Positions 28,135 to 36,289 of a DNA stretch of 64,000 bases are shown here, in pieces. The stretch is from Xenophilus aerolatus (GTDB lineage: Bacteria; Pseudomonadota; Gammaproteobacteria; Burkholderiales; Burkholderiaceae_C): positions 113,501-177,500 of the forward strand of contig QAIB01000007.1 of assembly GCA_030418545.1 (NCBI GenBank), given 5' to 3'. The translations under genes and the position numbers were made by a program. The notes below the pieces were generated by a model. That model saw only the letters and a list, made by a program, of their open reading frames with translations, was not told the DNA's origin and did not search any database. How positions within the stretch are numbered: the stretch's first letter is position 1; every line of letters starts with the position of its first letter.

Positions 28135-28259
28135 CGGACAGCCGTACGCGAAGGGCGCGAAGGTCACGCGAAGATCGCGAAAGAAGACTTCCAAATCTTT
28201 CATGGCAGCTCTTTCGCGTCCTTCGCGCAATCTTCGCGTTCTTCGCGTACGGAGGTCCG
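28135..28259. repeat. GCGAAGG palindromic repeat, copy 4
   Basis: A fourth copy, about 125 bp, far from the other three. The left end is CGGACAGCCGTACGCGAAGG and the right end CGCGTTCTTCGCGTACGGAGG-TCCG. The arms pair over almost their whole length with a variable AT-rich centre. It fills the spacer between the thiolase start and the carbonic anhydrase stop, 9 bp from the latter. Confidence 0.85.
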
Positions 28260-28268
28260 TGTTCGCAG

Positions 28269-28964
28269 TCACTTCGCGCTGCGCGGCGCCGGCGTCGCTT
28301 CGGAGGGCGCGCTCCACTTGTGGCGGATGCGCTGGACGGCTGCCTTGTAGATGGCTTCGAGCGGCTTGCTGCCGTCGACGGTGATGCCCAGGTCCTGCAG
28401 CAAACCGTCGTGCACGCCGAAGGCCCAGCCGTGGATGGTGACCTTCTGGCCGCGGCTCCAGGCGTCGACCATGACGGTGCTCACCGCGACGTTGACGACC
28501 TGCTCGGCCACGTTGAGTTCGACCAGCGCATCGGCGCGCACTTCCTCGGGCAGCGACTCGAGCATGACGTGATGGCGGTCGCGCACGTCCTGGATGTGGC
28601 GGATCCAGTTGTCGGCCAGGCCGACGCGGATGCCGTCGAGCGCGGCCTTCACGCCACCGCAGCCGTAGTGGCCCACGACCATGATGTCCTCGACCTTGAG
28701 CATGTCGACCGCGAACTGGATGGCCGACAGCGCGTTGAGGTCGGAGTGCACCACGACGTTGGCGACGTTGCGGTGCACGAACACCTCGCCCGGGTCCAGG
28801 CCGGTGATCTGGTTGGCCGGCACGCGGCTGTCGGAGCAGCCGATCCACATGTACTTGGGCGTCTGCTGCTTGACCAGGCTGGTGAAGAAGCCCGGGCGAT
28901 CGCGTTCCATCTGGGCCGCCCAGGCACGGTTGTGGACGAAGAGGTCTTGGATGGAAGAGGTCAT
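28269..28964 (-). CDS. Beta-class carbonic anhydrase
   Basis: A 231-residue beta-carbonic anhydrase interconverting carbon dioxide and bicarbonate. Zinc ligands Cys43, His99 and Cys102 are in IGCSDSRVPA and VVGHYGCGGV; the Asp45-Arg47 dyad is intact. About 15 residues at the C-terminus are a poorly conserved tail. There is no signal peptide, so it acts in the cytoplasm. In leucine-degradation clusters such an enzyme can supply bicarbonate to methylcrotonoyl-CoA carboxylase, consistent with the thiolase on one side and the LiuR-like regulator on the other. No clear ribosome-binding site. Confidence 0.93.
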   Translation of the reverse strand: MTSSIQDLFVHNRAWAAQMERDRPGFFTSLVKQQTPKYMWIGCSDSRVPANQITGLDPGEVFVHRNVANVVVHSDLNALSAIQFAVDMLKVEDIMVVGHYGCGGVKAALDGIRVGLADNWIRHIQDVRDRHHVMLESLPEEVRADALVELNVAEQVVNVAVSTVMVDAWSRGQKVTIHGWAFGVHDGLLQDLGITVDGSKPLEAIYKAAVQRIRHKWSAPSEATPAPRSAK

Positions 28965-29033
28965 GGCGTCGATTTTCTGTATTTGGATGACGGTTGGCGA
29001 ACGGGGAGGCGGGAAGAGGGGACGTGGGCAGGG

Positions 29034-29507
29034 TCAGCGCGCAGCGGCGCTTTCGGACGGGCTCCTTCGACTCTTGCGGGCCGGCTTGGCGGCGGCGGAA
29101 GCCGGCGAGGTGCGCGCCGGGGTGCCCTTGCGTGCCCGGGCGAGCACGGCGCGTGCCTGCGCCTCCTGTGCCCGCACCTCGACCAGGTTGGCCTGCAGCT
29201 CGGCCATCTGCGCCTCGAGCTGGGCGCGGTGCTCGCCCAGCACGCGCAGGAACTCCTCCAGCTGCGGCACGGTGTCGCGCGGGCTGTCGTACATGTCGAG
29301 GATGGCCTTGGCCTCGGTCAGGCTCAGGCCCAGGCGCTTGGCGCGCAGCGTGAGCAGCAGCCGCGCGCGGTCGCGCGCGCTGTACACCCGCTGCAGGCCG
29401 GCGCGCTCCGGCGTGATGAGCCCCATGTCCTCGTAGAAGCGGATCGCCCGCGTCGTGAGGTCGAACTCCTTGGCAAGCTCGCTGATGGTGAAGGTCTGGG
29501 CGGGCAT
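29034..29507 (-). CDS. MerR-family regulator, LiuR-like
   Basis: A 157-residue MerR regulator. The N-terminal winged helix-turn-helix is at about 5-72 (FTISELAKEFDLTTRAIRFY, then EDMGLITPERAGLQRVYSAR), followed by a coiled-coil dimerisation helix (83-125) and a basic Ala/Arg/Lys tail. The FDLTTRAIRFYEDMGL helix matches LiuR, the known repressor of branched-chain amino-acid degradation genes in proteobacteria. ATG at 29507 is chosen; a TTG at 29546 would add 13 residues. A perfect palindrome of LiuR-operator type sits 79 bp upstream, in the divergent promoter. Confidence 0.88.
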   Translation of the reverse strand: MPAQTFTISELAKEFDLTTRAIRFYEDMGLITPERAGLQRVYSARDRARLLLTLRAKRLGLSLTEAKAILDMYDSPRDTVPQLEEFLRVLGEHRAQLEAQMAELQANLVEVRAQEAQARAVLARARKGTPARTSPASAAAKPARKSRRSPSESAAAR

Positions 29508-29585
29508 CGGTGAAGGGGCCTTGGCGTCGGGTAGCCGACGCGACAACGCGGACGGCGGCAGGTGCCTACAATGAGGCTCGCCTGA

Positions 29586-29605
29586 TGACGTTTACGTAAA
29601 CGTCA
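29586..29605. promoter_or_regulatory. Perfect 20-bp palindrome, probable LiuR operator
   Basis: TGACGTTTAC joined to its exact complement GTAAACGTCA, between the MerR-type regulator and the divergent metallo-hydrolase gene. It contains the TTTACGTAAA-type core described for LiuR operators in Proteobacteria and the odd length-two-symmetry centre CG expected for MerR dimers. It probably mediates autoregulation and control of the divergent gene. No other copy was noticed in the spacers of the leucine genes in this window. Confidence 0.8.
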
Positions 29606-29686
29606 ATCGTACCCGAATCCGGCCGCCTGCGACAACGCGACGTCGTTGCAGCGCGCGGCCTGCACCCCACAGCGATCGGCTCCCCG

Positions 29687-30748
29687 ATGAACCTCCTCGA
29701 ACGCGAACTCCACTATCCGCTGGGCGACACGCTCCCCGCCATCGGCGAAACCATCGAGGTGCTGCCCGGCGTGCGCTGGATCCGCATGGCCCTGCCCTTC
29801 GCGCTCGACCACATCAACCTCTGGCTGCTGCGCGACACCATCGACGGCGTCGAGGGCTGGACGGTGGTCGACTGCTGCATCGCGCGCCCCGAGGCGCAGG
29901 CGCAGTGGGAGCAGATCTTCGCCACGCAGCTGCAGGGCCTGCCGATCCTGCGCGTCATTGTCACCCACATGCACCCGGACCACATCGGCCTGGCCGACTG
30001 GCTGTGCACGCGCTGGAATGCTCCCTTGTGGATCAGCTCCACCGACTACCACGTGGCGCGCGTGCTCACCCAGGCCGGCGACACGCTGGCCGGCGGCGAC
30101 GCGGCGGCCGACTTCTTCGCCATGCACGGCCTCACCGACCCCGAGGCGGTCGCCAAGATCCGCGCCCGCACCAGCTACTACAGGAACATGGTGCCGGCCG
30201 TGCCCGAGCGCTTCGTGCGCCTGCTCGACGGCGACGTCGTGCGCATCGGCGGGCGCGACTGGCGCTGCATCGTGGGCTACGGCCACGCGCCCGAGCACAT
30301 CGCACTCTATTGCGGTGAACTCAAGGCCCTGCTGGGCGGCGACATGATGCTGCCGCGCATCTCCACCAACGTGAGCGTGCATGCCGGCGAGCCGGAGGCG
30401 AACTCGCTCAAGCTCTTCCTCGACAGCATCGTGAAGTTCATGGAGCTGCCGGGCGACACGCTGGGCCTGCCTTCGCACGGCAAGCCTTTCACCGGCATCC
30501 ACCGCCGCGTCGAGCAGCTGCAGGAGCACCACCGCGACCGCCTGGCCGAGCTGCTGGCCGCCTGCACGCAGAAGCCGCACACGGCGGCCGAAGCGCTGCC
30601 CATCCTCTTCAAGCGCGAACTCGACCTGCACCAGATGACCTTCGCGCTGGGCGAGACCATCGCCCACCTGCACCTGCTGTGGTTCGGCGGCCAGCTGCAG
30701 CGGCGCAAGGGCGAGGACGGCGTGTACCGCTTCAGCGCCGCCGCATGA
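29687..30748 (+). CDS. Metallo-beta-lactamase-fold hydrolase
   Basis: A 353-residue MBL-fold protein. The first metal motif is THMHPDHIG (His94, His96, Asp98, His99), further ligands are in GYGHAPEHIALY and LLGGDMMLPR, and the last His in LPSHGKPF. A C-terminal helical region with TFALGETIAHLHLLWFGGQL follows, typical of the hydroxyacylglutathione-hydrolase-like group found near acyl-CoA genes. Probably a thioester hydrolase; not shown. It is divergent from the LiuR-like regulator across the operator, and overlaps the next gene (ATGA). Confidence 0.88.
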   Translation: MNLLERELHYPLGDTLPAIGETIEVLPGVRWIRMALPFALDHINLWLLRDTIDGVEGWTVVDCCIARPEAQAQWEQIFATQLQGLPILRVIVTHMHPDHIGLADWLCTRWNAPLWISSTDYHVARVLTQAGDTLAGGDAAADFFAMHGLTDPEAVAKIRARTSYYRNMVPAVPERFVRLLDGDVVRIGGRDWRCIVGYGHAPEHIALYCGELKALLGGDMMLPRISTNVSVHAGEPEANSLKLFLDSIVKFMELPGDTLGLPSHGKPFTGIHRRVEQLQEHHRDRLAELLAACTQKPHTAAEALPILFKRELDLHQMTFALGETIAHLHLLWFGGQLQRRKGEDGVYRFSAAA

Positions 30749-32067
30749 GCGCCACGCCCGCCGGACAGGAGGCGCTCGCCGCACTGCGGGCCGGCGGCCT
30801 GGCGGGTGCGCAGCGCCTGGACCTGCGCGGTGCCGGACTGGCCGAACTGCCGCCCGAGGTCTACGCGCTCGCCAACACGCTCGAAGTGCTGGACCTTTCC
30901 GGCAACCGGCTGAGCGCGCTGCCTGAGGACCTGCACCGGCTGCACCGCCTGCGCATCCTCTTTGCCTCCGACAACGCCTTCACCGAACTGCCGGCCGCGC
31001 TCGGTGCCTGCGCGCAGCTGGAGATGGTGGGCTTCAAGGCCAACCGCATCGCGCACGTGCCGGCCGCCTGCTTTGCCGAAGGCCACGCGCTGCGCTGGCT
31101 GATCCTGACCGACAACGCCATCGAGGCGCTGCCCGACACGCTCGGACATTGCACGCGCATGCAGAAGCTGATGCTCGCCGGCAACCGCCTCACCGCTCTG
31201 CCCGCATCGCTGGCCGGCTGCGAGCGGCTGGAGCTGCTGCGCCTGTCGGCGAACCGTTTCGCGGCGCTGCCCGACTGGCTCGGCGGGCTGCCGCGCCTGG
31301 CCTGGCTGGCCTGCGCGGGCAATCCGTTCAATGCCGCGCTGGAAGCGGCTGCACTGTCCGACACGCCCATTGCCGCCGTGCCCTGGGCCGAACTCTCGCT
31401 CGGCGAGCGACTCGGCGAAGGCGCCTCGGGCGTCATCCACGCGGCGCAACACCGGGACGCGGCCGGCGAATCGGCTGTCGCCGTGAAGCTTTTCAAGGGC
31501 GAGGTCACGAGCGACGGCTGGCCGCTCAGCGAAATGGCGGCCAGCCTGGCTGCCGGCGCTGCCCCGCACACCGTGCGCGTGCGCGGCCGCCTGGCCGGCC
31601 ATCCCGCGGGCACGGACGGCCTGGTGCTCGAGCGCATCGGCCCCGACTGGCGCAACCTTGCCGGCCCGCCGAGCTTCGCCAGCTGCACGCGCGACGTGTA
31701 CGCCGAAGACCTGCGCCTGCCCCATGCCACGGCGCGCGCGATCGCTCGCGACATCGCCGCCGCCGTGGCGCACCTGCATGCGCGCGGCATGGTGCATGGC
31801 GACCTCTACGCCCACAACATCCTGTGGCGCCCCGGCGAGGCGCTGCTGGGCGACTTCGGCGCCGCCGCGCTGCTGCCCGAGGCCCTCGCGCCGGCGGCGC
31901 AACGCACCGAGTTGCGAGCCTTCGGCTGCCTGCTGGAGGAACTGGTCGCCCATGCCGACGCGGCGGACCCGCTCGCCGACCTGGCCGCGCTGCGCGACGC
32001 CTGTCTGCAGGCCGACCCAGCCGCGCGGCCGACGATGGCGCAGGTCCACGCCCGGTTGGCGCCCTGA
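30745..32067 (+). CDS. Leucine-rich-repeat protein kinase
   Basis: A 440-residue protein with two domains. Residues about 20-200 hold seven leucine-rich repeats of the bacterial LPxxLxxLxxLxxLxLxxN type (for example LEVLDLSGNRLSALPEDL). Residues about 215-440 form a eukaryote-like kinase: glycine loop LGEGASGVIH (223-232), Lys248 in VAVKLFKG, catalytic HGDLYAHNIL (Asp353, Asn358), and DFG at 370-372. The APE segment is not obvious and the C-lobe is short. It begins inside the stop codon of the metallo-hydrolase gene, so it is co-translated with it. No membrane segment; cytoplasmic. Substrate unknown. Confidence 0.85.
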   Translation: MSATPAGQEALAALRAGGLAGAQRLDLRGAGLAELPPEVYALANTLEVLDLSGNRLSALPEDLHRLHRLRILFASDNAFTELPAALGACAQLEMVGFKANRIAHVPAACFAEGHALRWLILTDNAIEALPDTLGHCTRMQKLMLAGNRLTALPASLAGCERLELLRLSANRFAALPDWLGGLPRLAWLACAGNPFNAALEAAALSDTPIAAVPWAELSLGERLGEGASGVIHAAQHRDAAGESAVAVKLFKGEVTSDGWPLSEMAASLAAGAAPHTVRVRGRLAGHPAGTDGLVLERIGPDWRNLAGPPSFASCTRDVYAEDLRLPHATARAIARDIAAAVAHLHARGMVHGDLYAHNILWRPGEALLGDFGAAALLPEALAPAAQRTELRAFGCLLEELVAHADAADPLADLAALRDACLQADPAARPTMAQVHARLAP

Positions 32068-32163
32068 AGGCTGGCGCCTGCGCGACGCCGGGCGGCCCGC
32101 ACGCCGCTTAAGCTGCGCCGCGAACGCCGCCACCGGCGTGCATCCCACCTTCAGGAGACATCC

Positions 32164-32934
32164 ATGGACATGAACCAGCTCTTCTCGCTCAAGGGCCGCA
32201 CCGCCCTCATCACCGGCGGTTCGCGCGGCATCGGCCGCATGATCGCCGAGGGCTACCTCGCAGCCGGCGCGCGCGTCTACATCTCGGCGCGCAAGGCGGC
32301 GGCCTGCGACCAGACGGCCAAGGAACTGTCGGCCCTCGGCCATTGCGTCTCGCTGCCGGCGGACGTGTCGACCATGGAAGGCATCCGCGGCCTGGTCGAT
32401 GCCTATGCGAAGCACGAGGACTCGCTCGACATCCTGGTCAACAACGCCGGCGCCGCCTGGGGCGCACCCTACGACGAGTTCCCGGAAAGCGGCTGGGACA
32501 AGGTCACCGACCTCAACATGAAGACCCCCTTCTTCCTCACGCAGGCGCTCACGCCGATGCTCAAGAAGGCTGCCACCGACCACCTGGCCAAGGTGATCCA
32601 CATCGCCTCCATCGACGGCATCTCGGTCAACCCGTGGGAGACCTACTCCTACGCCGCCAGCAAGGCCGGCCTGATCCACCTGACCAAGCGCATGGCGCTG
32701 CGCCTGGCGCCCGAGCGCATCGTGGTGAGCGCGATCGCCCCCGGCCCCTTCGCGTCGGACATGAACAAGGACGCGCGCGACCACGGCGACGAGGTGGCCG
32801 AGCGCGTGCCGCTGGGCCGCATCGGCAGCACCGAGGACATGGCCGGCGCGGCCGTCTACCTCGCTTCGCGCGCGGGTGACTACGTGGTCGGCTCGACGCT
32901 GGTGGTCGACGGCGGCTGCGCCTGGGGGCGCTGA
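32164..32934 (+). CDS. Short-chain dehydrogenase/reductase (RhlG-like)
   Basis: A 256-residue NAD(P)-dependent oxidoreductase. Cofactor loop TGGSRGIGRMIAEGY (18-32), NNAG at 95-98, and the catalytic Ser-Tyr-Lys set in IASIDGISVNPWETYSYAASKAG. The extended spacing between Ser and Tyr and the ETYSYAASKA form resemble RhlG-type 3-oxoacyl reductases. CAGGAGAC precedes ATG at 32164. It stands alone between the kinase and a LysR gene; substrate not determined. Confidence 0.9.
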   Translation: MDMNQLFSLKGRTALITGGSRGIGRMIAEGYLAAGARVYISARKAAACDQTAKELSALGHCVSLPADVSTMEGIRGLVDAYAKHEDSLDILVNNAGAAWGAPYDEFPESGWDKVTDLNMKTPFFLTQALTPMLKKAATDHLAKVIHIASIDGISVNPWETYSYAASKAGLIHLTKRMALRLAPERIVVSAIAPGPFASDMNKDARDHGDEVAERVPLGRIGSTEDMAGAAVYLASRAGDYVVGSTLVVDGGCAWGR

Positions 32935-33066
32935 GCGTCCCGCCCGCAGGCTGCGGGAGGTCGTAACGATCGTGACGAATTCGGCCGCGGCGCCCGGTTG
33001 GCGGGCGCTGCGGGCCGATTGCACTTTCGCACCGCAGCGCGCCAAGGGGCCGCCACAATGCGGCCC

Positions 33067-33966
33067 ATGAGCGCACCGCCCCCTCGCATCCCGCCGATCC
33101 AGGCCCTGCTGGCCTTCGAGGCCGTGGCACGGCTGCGCAGCATGACGCAGGCCGCCGATGCGCTGAACGTGACGCCCAGCGCGGTGAGCCACCGCATCCG
33201 CCAGCTCGAGGCGCAGCTGGGCCTCAAACTCTTCTCCGGCCGCGGCGACTGGGTGCCCTCCCCCGAAGGCGCGGCCTACCTGGCGCGCGTGCGCGAGGCA
33301 CTCGCGGCGCTGCAGGACCATCCGTCCGCCGCATCGGGCAAGGGGCCGGCGCCGGTGCGGCTGCGGGTGGCCGTCACGCCCACCTTCTCGCGCCAGCTGC
33401 TGCTGCCGCGGCTGGCGCTGTTTCGCCACGCCTACCCCGACATCGAGCTGATGCTGCAGGTGGCGATCCCGATCCACCACGTGACGGCCGAGGAGGCCGA
33501 CATCGAGCTGCGCTTCGGGACCGGCCCCTTCCCCGACCGCGAGTCGATGCATCTGCTGTCGGACGAGGTGTGCCCCGTGTGCAGCCCCGAGTACCTGCGC
33601 GAGGCCGGCCCCTTCGACGACGGCTTCGAGAGCGCCGAGTCGGTGGCACGCGCCCACCTCATCCGTTCGCCGCTGGAGCCCTGGCGCACCTGGTTCCGTG
33701 CCTGCGGCATCGGCCTGCCGGAGCCTGCCTCGGGCAACCAGTTCAACGACCTGGGCCTGGTGCTCGATGCCGCGGTGGCCGGCTTCGGCGTGGCGCTGAT
33801 GCGGCTCAAGCTCGGCCAGAGCTGGCTCGACAGCGGCCGGCTGGTGCGCCTGTCGCGGCGCAGCGTGCGTTCGCCGCACGACTACTTCCTGTGCTGGAAG
33901 CCGGGCACGCTGGAGCGCTGGGAGTGCGCGGCCTTCGTCGACTGGCTGCGCCAGGCGCTGCGCTGA
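33067..33966 (+). CDS. LysR-family regulator (GcvA-like)
   Basis: A 299-residue LysR regulator, GcvA-like in its N-terminus (PPIQALLAFEAVARLRSMTQ, then AADALNVTPSAVSHRIRQLE) with an effector domain from about 95. The start is either 33067 or an ATG nine bases upstream. It precedes the 2-hydroxy-acid dehydrogenase gene by 164 bp on the same strand, so it may control it, but divergent arrangement is more usual for LysR proteins. Confidence 0.88.
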   Translation: MSAPPPRIPPIQALLAFEAVARLRSMTQAADALNVTPSAVSHRIRQLEAQLGLKLFSGRGDWVPSPEGAAYLARVREALAALQDHPSAASGKGPAPVRLRVAVTPTFSRQLLLPRLALFRHAYPDIELMLQVAIPIHHVTAEEADIELRFGTGPFPDRESMHLLSDEVCPVCSPEYLREAGPFDDGFESAESVARAHLIRSPLEPWRTWFRACGIGLPEPASGNQFNDLGLVLDAAVAGFGVALMRLKLGQSWLDSGRLVRLSRRSVRSPHDYFLCWKPGTLERWECAAFVDWLRQALR

Positions 33967-34129
33967 TCGGCCGGGGGCCGGCGCGCCCGGCCTGAAAAAC
34001 TTTCAAGCGGCGGGCCGCCGGATTTCATCCACCGACGTGGGCGCCGGACCTAGAGTCCATCCTGGACGCAGGCAGCCCCCGCCTCCCAGTGCACCGCCCG
34101 CCCGACGGGCAACGGAGACAATCCCCGCC

Positions 34130-35284
34130 ATGACCGTGATCACCACCATCGAGGACCTGCGCGTGCAGGCCGAAAAGCGCGTGCCGCGCATGTTCTACGA
34201 CTACGCCGATTCCGGCTCGTGGACCGAAGGCACCTACCGCGCCAACGAGGCCGACTTCCAGACGATCAAGCTGCGCCAGCGCGTGGCCGTGAACATGGAG
34301 AACCGCACGACGGCCACCACGATGGTCGGCCAGGCGGCGACGATGCCGGTGGCCATCGCGCCGGTGGGCCTCACCGGCATGCAGCATGCCGACGGCGAGA
34401 TCCACGCAGCGCGCGCGGCCGAGAAGTTCGGCATCCCCTTCACCCTGTCGACGATGAGCATCTGCTCGATCGAGGACATCGCGCAGAACACCACGGCGCC
34501 CTTCTGGTTCCAGCTGTACATGATGCGCGACCGCGACGCCATGGCCCGCATGATCGATCGCTGCAAGGTGGCCCAATGCAGCGCGCTGGTGCTCACGCTC
34601 GACCTGCAGGTGATCGGCCAGCGCCACAAGGACCTGAAGAACGGCCTCACCGCGCCGCCGCGGCCGACGCTCAAGAACATCCTCAACCTCATGACCAAGC
34701 CGGCCTGGTGCCTGGGCATGGCCGGCACCAAGCGCCGGACCTTCCGCAACCTGGTGGGCCACGTGAAGGGCGTGAGCGACATGAGCTCGCTGGCCGCGTG
34801 GACCAACGAGCAGTTCGATCCGCGCCTGTCGTGGGCCGACATCGAATGGGTCAAGCAGCAGTGGGGCGGCAAGCTCATCCTCAAGGGCATCATGGTCGAG
34901 GAGGACGCGCGCCTCGCGGCCGACGTGGGCGCCGATGCGATCGTGGTGAGCAACCACGGCGGCCGACAGCTCGACGGCGCGCCCTCGAGCATCTCGGCGC
35001 TGCCGGCCATCGTCGAGGCGGTGGGTCACCGGCTGGAGGTGTGGATGGACGGCGGCATCCGCAGCGGCCAGGACGTGCTCAAGGCCTGGGCCCTGGGTGC
35101 GCGCGGCACCATGATCGGCCGCGCCATGGCCTACGGCCTGGGCGCCATGGGCGAGGCCGGCGTGACCAAGGCGCTGCAGATCATCCACAAGGAACTGGAC
35201 GTGACCATGGCCTTCTGTGGCCACACGAACCTCCAGAACGTCGACCGCAGCATCCTGCTGCCGGGGACCTACCCCACCGCCTGA
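34130..35284 (+). CDS. FMN-dependent alpha-hydroxy-acid dehydrogenase (LldD-like)
   Basis: A 384-residue (S)-2-hydroxy-acid dehydrogenase that oxidises L-lactate or a similar acid to the keto acid and passes electrons to quinone or oxygen. Active-site His276 and Arg279 are in VVSNHGGRQLDG; Lys252 in LILKGI binds FMN; Tyr-rich start RMFYDYADSGSWTEGTY is typical, as is WMDGGIRSGQDVLKAWALGA. It resembles the membrane-associated LldD group. GGAGACA precedes ATG at 34130. No permease is adjacent. Confidence 0.92.
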   Translation: MTVITTIEDLRVQAEKRVPRMFYDYADSGSWTEGTYRANEADFQTIKLRQRVAVNMENRTTATTMVGQAATMPVAIAPVGLTGMQHADGEIHAARAAEKFGIPFTLSTMSICSIEDIAQNTTAPFWFQLYMMRDRDAMARMIDRCKVAQCSALVLTLDLQVIGQRHKDLKNGLTAPPRPTLKNILNLMTKPAWCLGMAGTKRRTFRNLVGHVKGVSDMSSLAAWTNEQFDPRLSWADIEWVKQQWGGKLILKGIMVEEDARLAADVGADAIVVSNHGGRQLDGAPSSISALPAIVEAVGHRLEVWMDGGIRSGQDVLKAWALGARGTMIGRAMAYGLGAMGEAGVTKALQIIHKELDVTMAFCGHTNLQNVDRSILLPGTYPTA

Positions 35285-35299
35285 CGCCGGGCGGCCGCT

Positions 35300-36277
35300 T
35301 CAGTTCCAGCGCGGCGCGGGCTCGTCCTTGAGCACCTTGCGGCGCTGGGCGTAGTCGGGCAGCACGCGCTCGACCTGGTCCCAGAAGCGCGGGCTGTGGT
35401 CCATCACGCGCAGGTGGGCCAGCTCGTGCACCACCACGTAGTCGACGATGTCGAGCCGGAAGTGCACCAGCCGCCAGTTGAGCCGGATGGAGCCGTCGGC
35501 GCTGGCGCTGCCCCATCGCGTGGCGGCGTTGGAGAGCGAGAGCTTGGTCCAGCGCACGCCCAGCTGCGGCGCGAAATGCTCCAGCCGCTCGAGGAAGACG
35601 CTGCGCGCCTGGCGCATGAGCCAGGCCTGCGCGGCGTCGCGGATCTGCGAGGCATCGGCGTTGTGGGCGATCGCCAGGCGCAGCACCGCCGGGCCGTCGC
35701 CCTCGGTGGCGTCGAGCACCGCGCCCACGCCCTCGAAGCGGTGGCCCGGGTCGATGCGCAACTGCACCGGCTGACCCAGGAAGGGCAGCATCGCGCCGTC
35801 GCGCCATTCGATGCGGCCCGCCTGCTGCTGCGCATCGCGCTGCTGCACCTCGACCAGCTTGCGCAGGATCCAGGCCGACTTCTCCTGCAGGGCCGCGTCG
35901 ACGTCGCGCAGCGCCACCCAGCGCGGCGCGCGCACCGTGAGGCCGTCCACCCCGACCAGAAAACCGATGGTGCGGCGCTGACCGCGCGCGAATTCGTAGG
36001 CCACCTGCGCATGGCCCAGGCGCACCTCGCGGTTGGCGCGCGGGTGTGCGAAGCGTGCCGGTGCCAGCGCGTCGGGCAGCGACATGGGCGGCAGCGCCGG
36101 GGTCACCGGCAGCAGTGGCGGCAGGTCGTTCGCTATCTTTTCAGGAGCACTCTGGGCAGGCGGGACGGGCGCCGCGGCCTTCTTTTTCCTGGAACGCGTC
36201 GGTGGTGGCGCGGCGGGCGGAGCCGCCTCGCGCAGCCCGTCGAAAAGGTCCAGTGTCAGTTGCACGAGGGTGCGCAC
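35300..36277 (-). CDS. YgjP-like zinc metallopeptidase (DUF45/M48-type)
   Basis: A 325-residue protein ending in a YgjP-type metallopeptidase domain with the zinc motif HELAHL (His284-His288) and the third ligand in MDHSPRFWDQVERVLPDY. The N-terminal 70 residues are Pro/Ala/Lys-rich and unlike the rest; residues about 36-50 (PVPPAQSAPEKIAN) are encoded by an interspersed repeat. It is the last gene of the glyQ-glyS-gmhB-plsC line, 12 bp after plsC. Function of the family is unclear. Confidence 0.85.
   Translation of the reverse strand: MRTLVQLTLDLFDGLREAAPPAAPPPTRSRKKKAAAPVPPAQSAPEKIANDLPPLLPVTPALPPMSLPDALAPARFAHPRANREVRLGHAQVAYEFARGQRRTIGFLVGVDGLTVRAPRWVALRDVDAALQEKSAWILRKLVEVQQRDAQQQAGRIEWRDGAMLPFLGQPVQLRIDPGHRFEGVGAVLDATEGDGPAVLRLAIAHNADASQIRDAAQAWLMRQARSVFLERLEHFAPQLGVRWTKLSLSNAATRWGSASADGSIRLNWRLVHFRLDIVDYVVVHELAHLRVMDHSPRFWDQVERVLPDYAQRRKVLKDEPAPRWN
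36130..36171 (+). repeat. GATAGCT-type interspersed repeat, copy d (inside a coding region)
   Basis: CGCTATCTTTTCAGGAGCAC followed by TCTGGGCAGGCGGGACGGGCGCC. It matches the complement of the copy at 53299-53348 (GCTATCAAATCAGGAGCTGCCCGC...GGGCGCC). It lies in frame within the disordered N-terminal part of the metallopeptidase gene and supplies about 14 codons without interrupting the frame. Confidence 0.55.
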
Positions 36278-36289
36278 GCGGGCTCCGGT

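Noticed and set aside
30307..33879. A 1190-codon open frame on the minus strand
   Set aside because: It lies opposite the MBL hydrolase, LRR kinase, SDR and LysR genes, all with clear family motifs. Its translation is His/Arg/Gly/Ala-rich without domains, as expected for the antisense of GC-rich genes.
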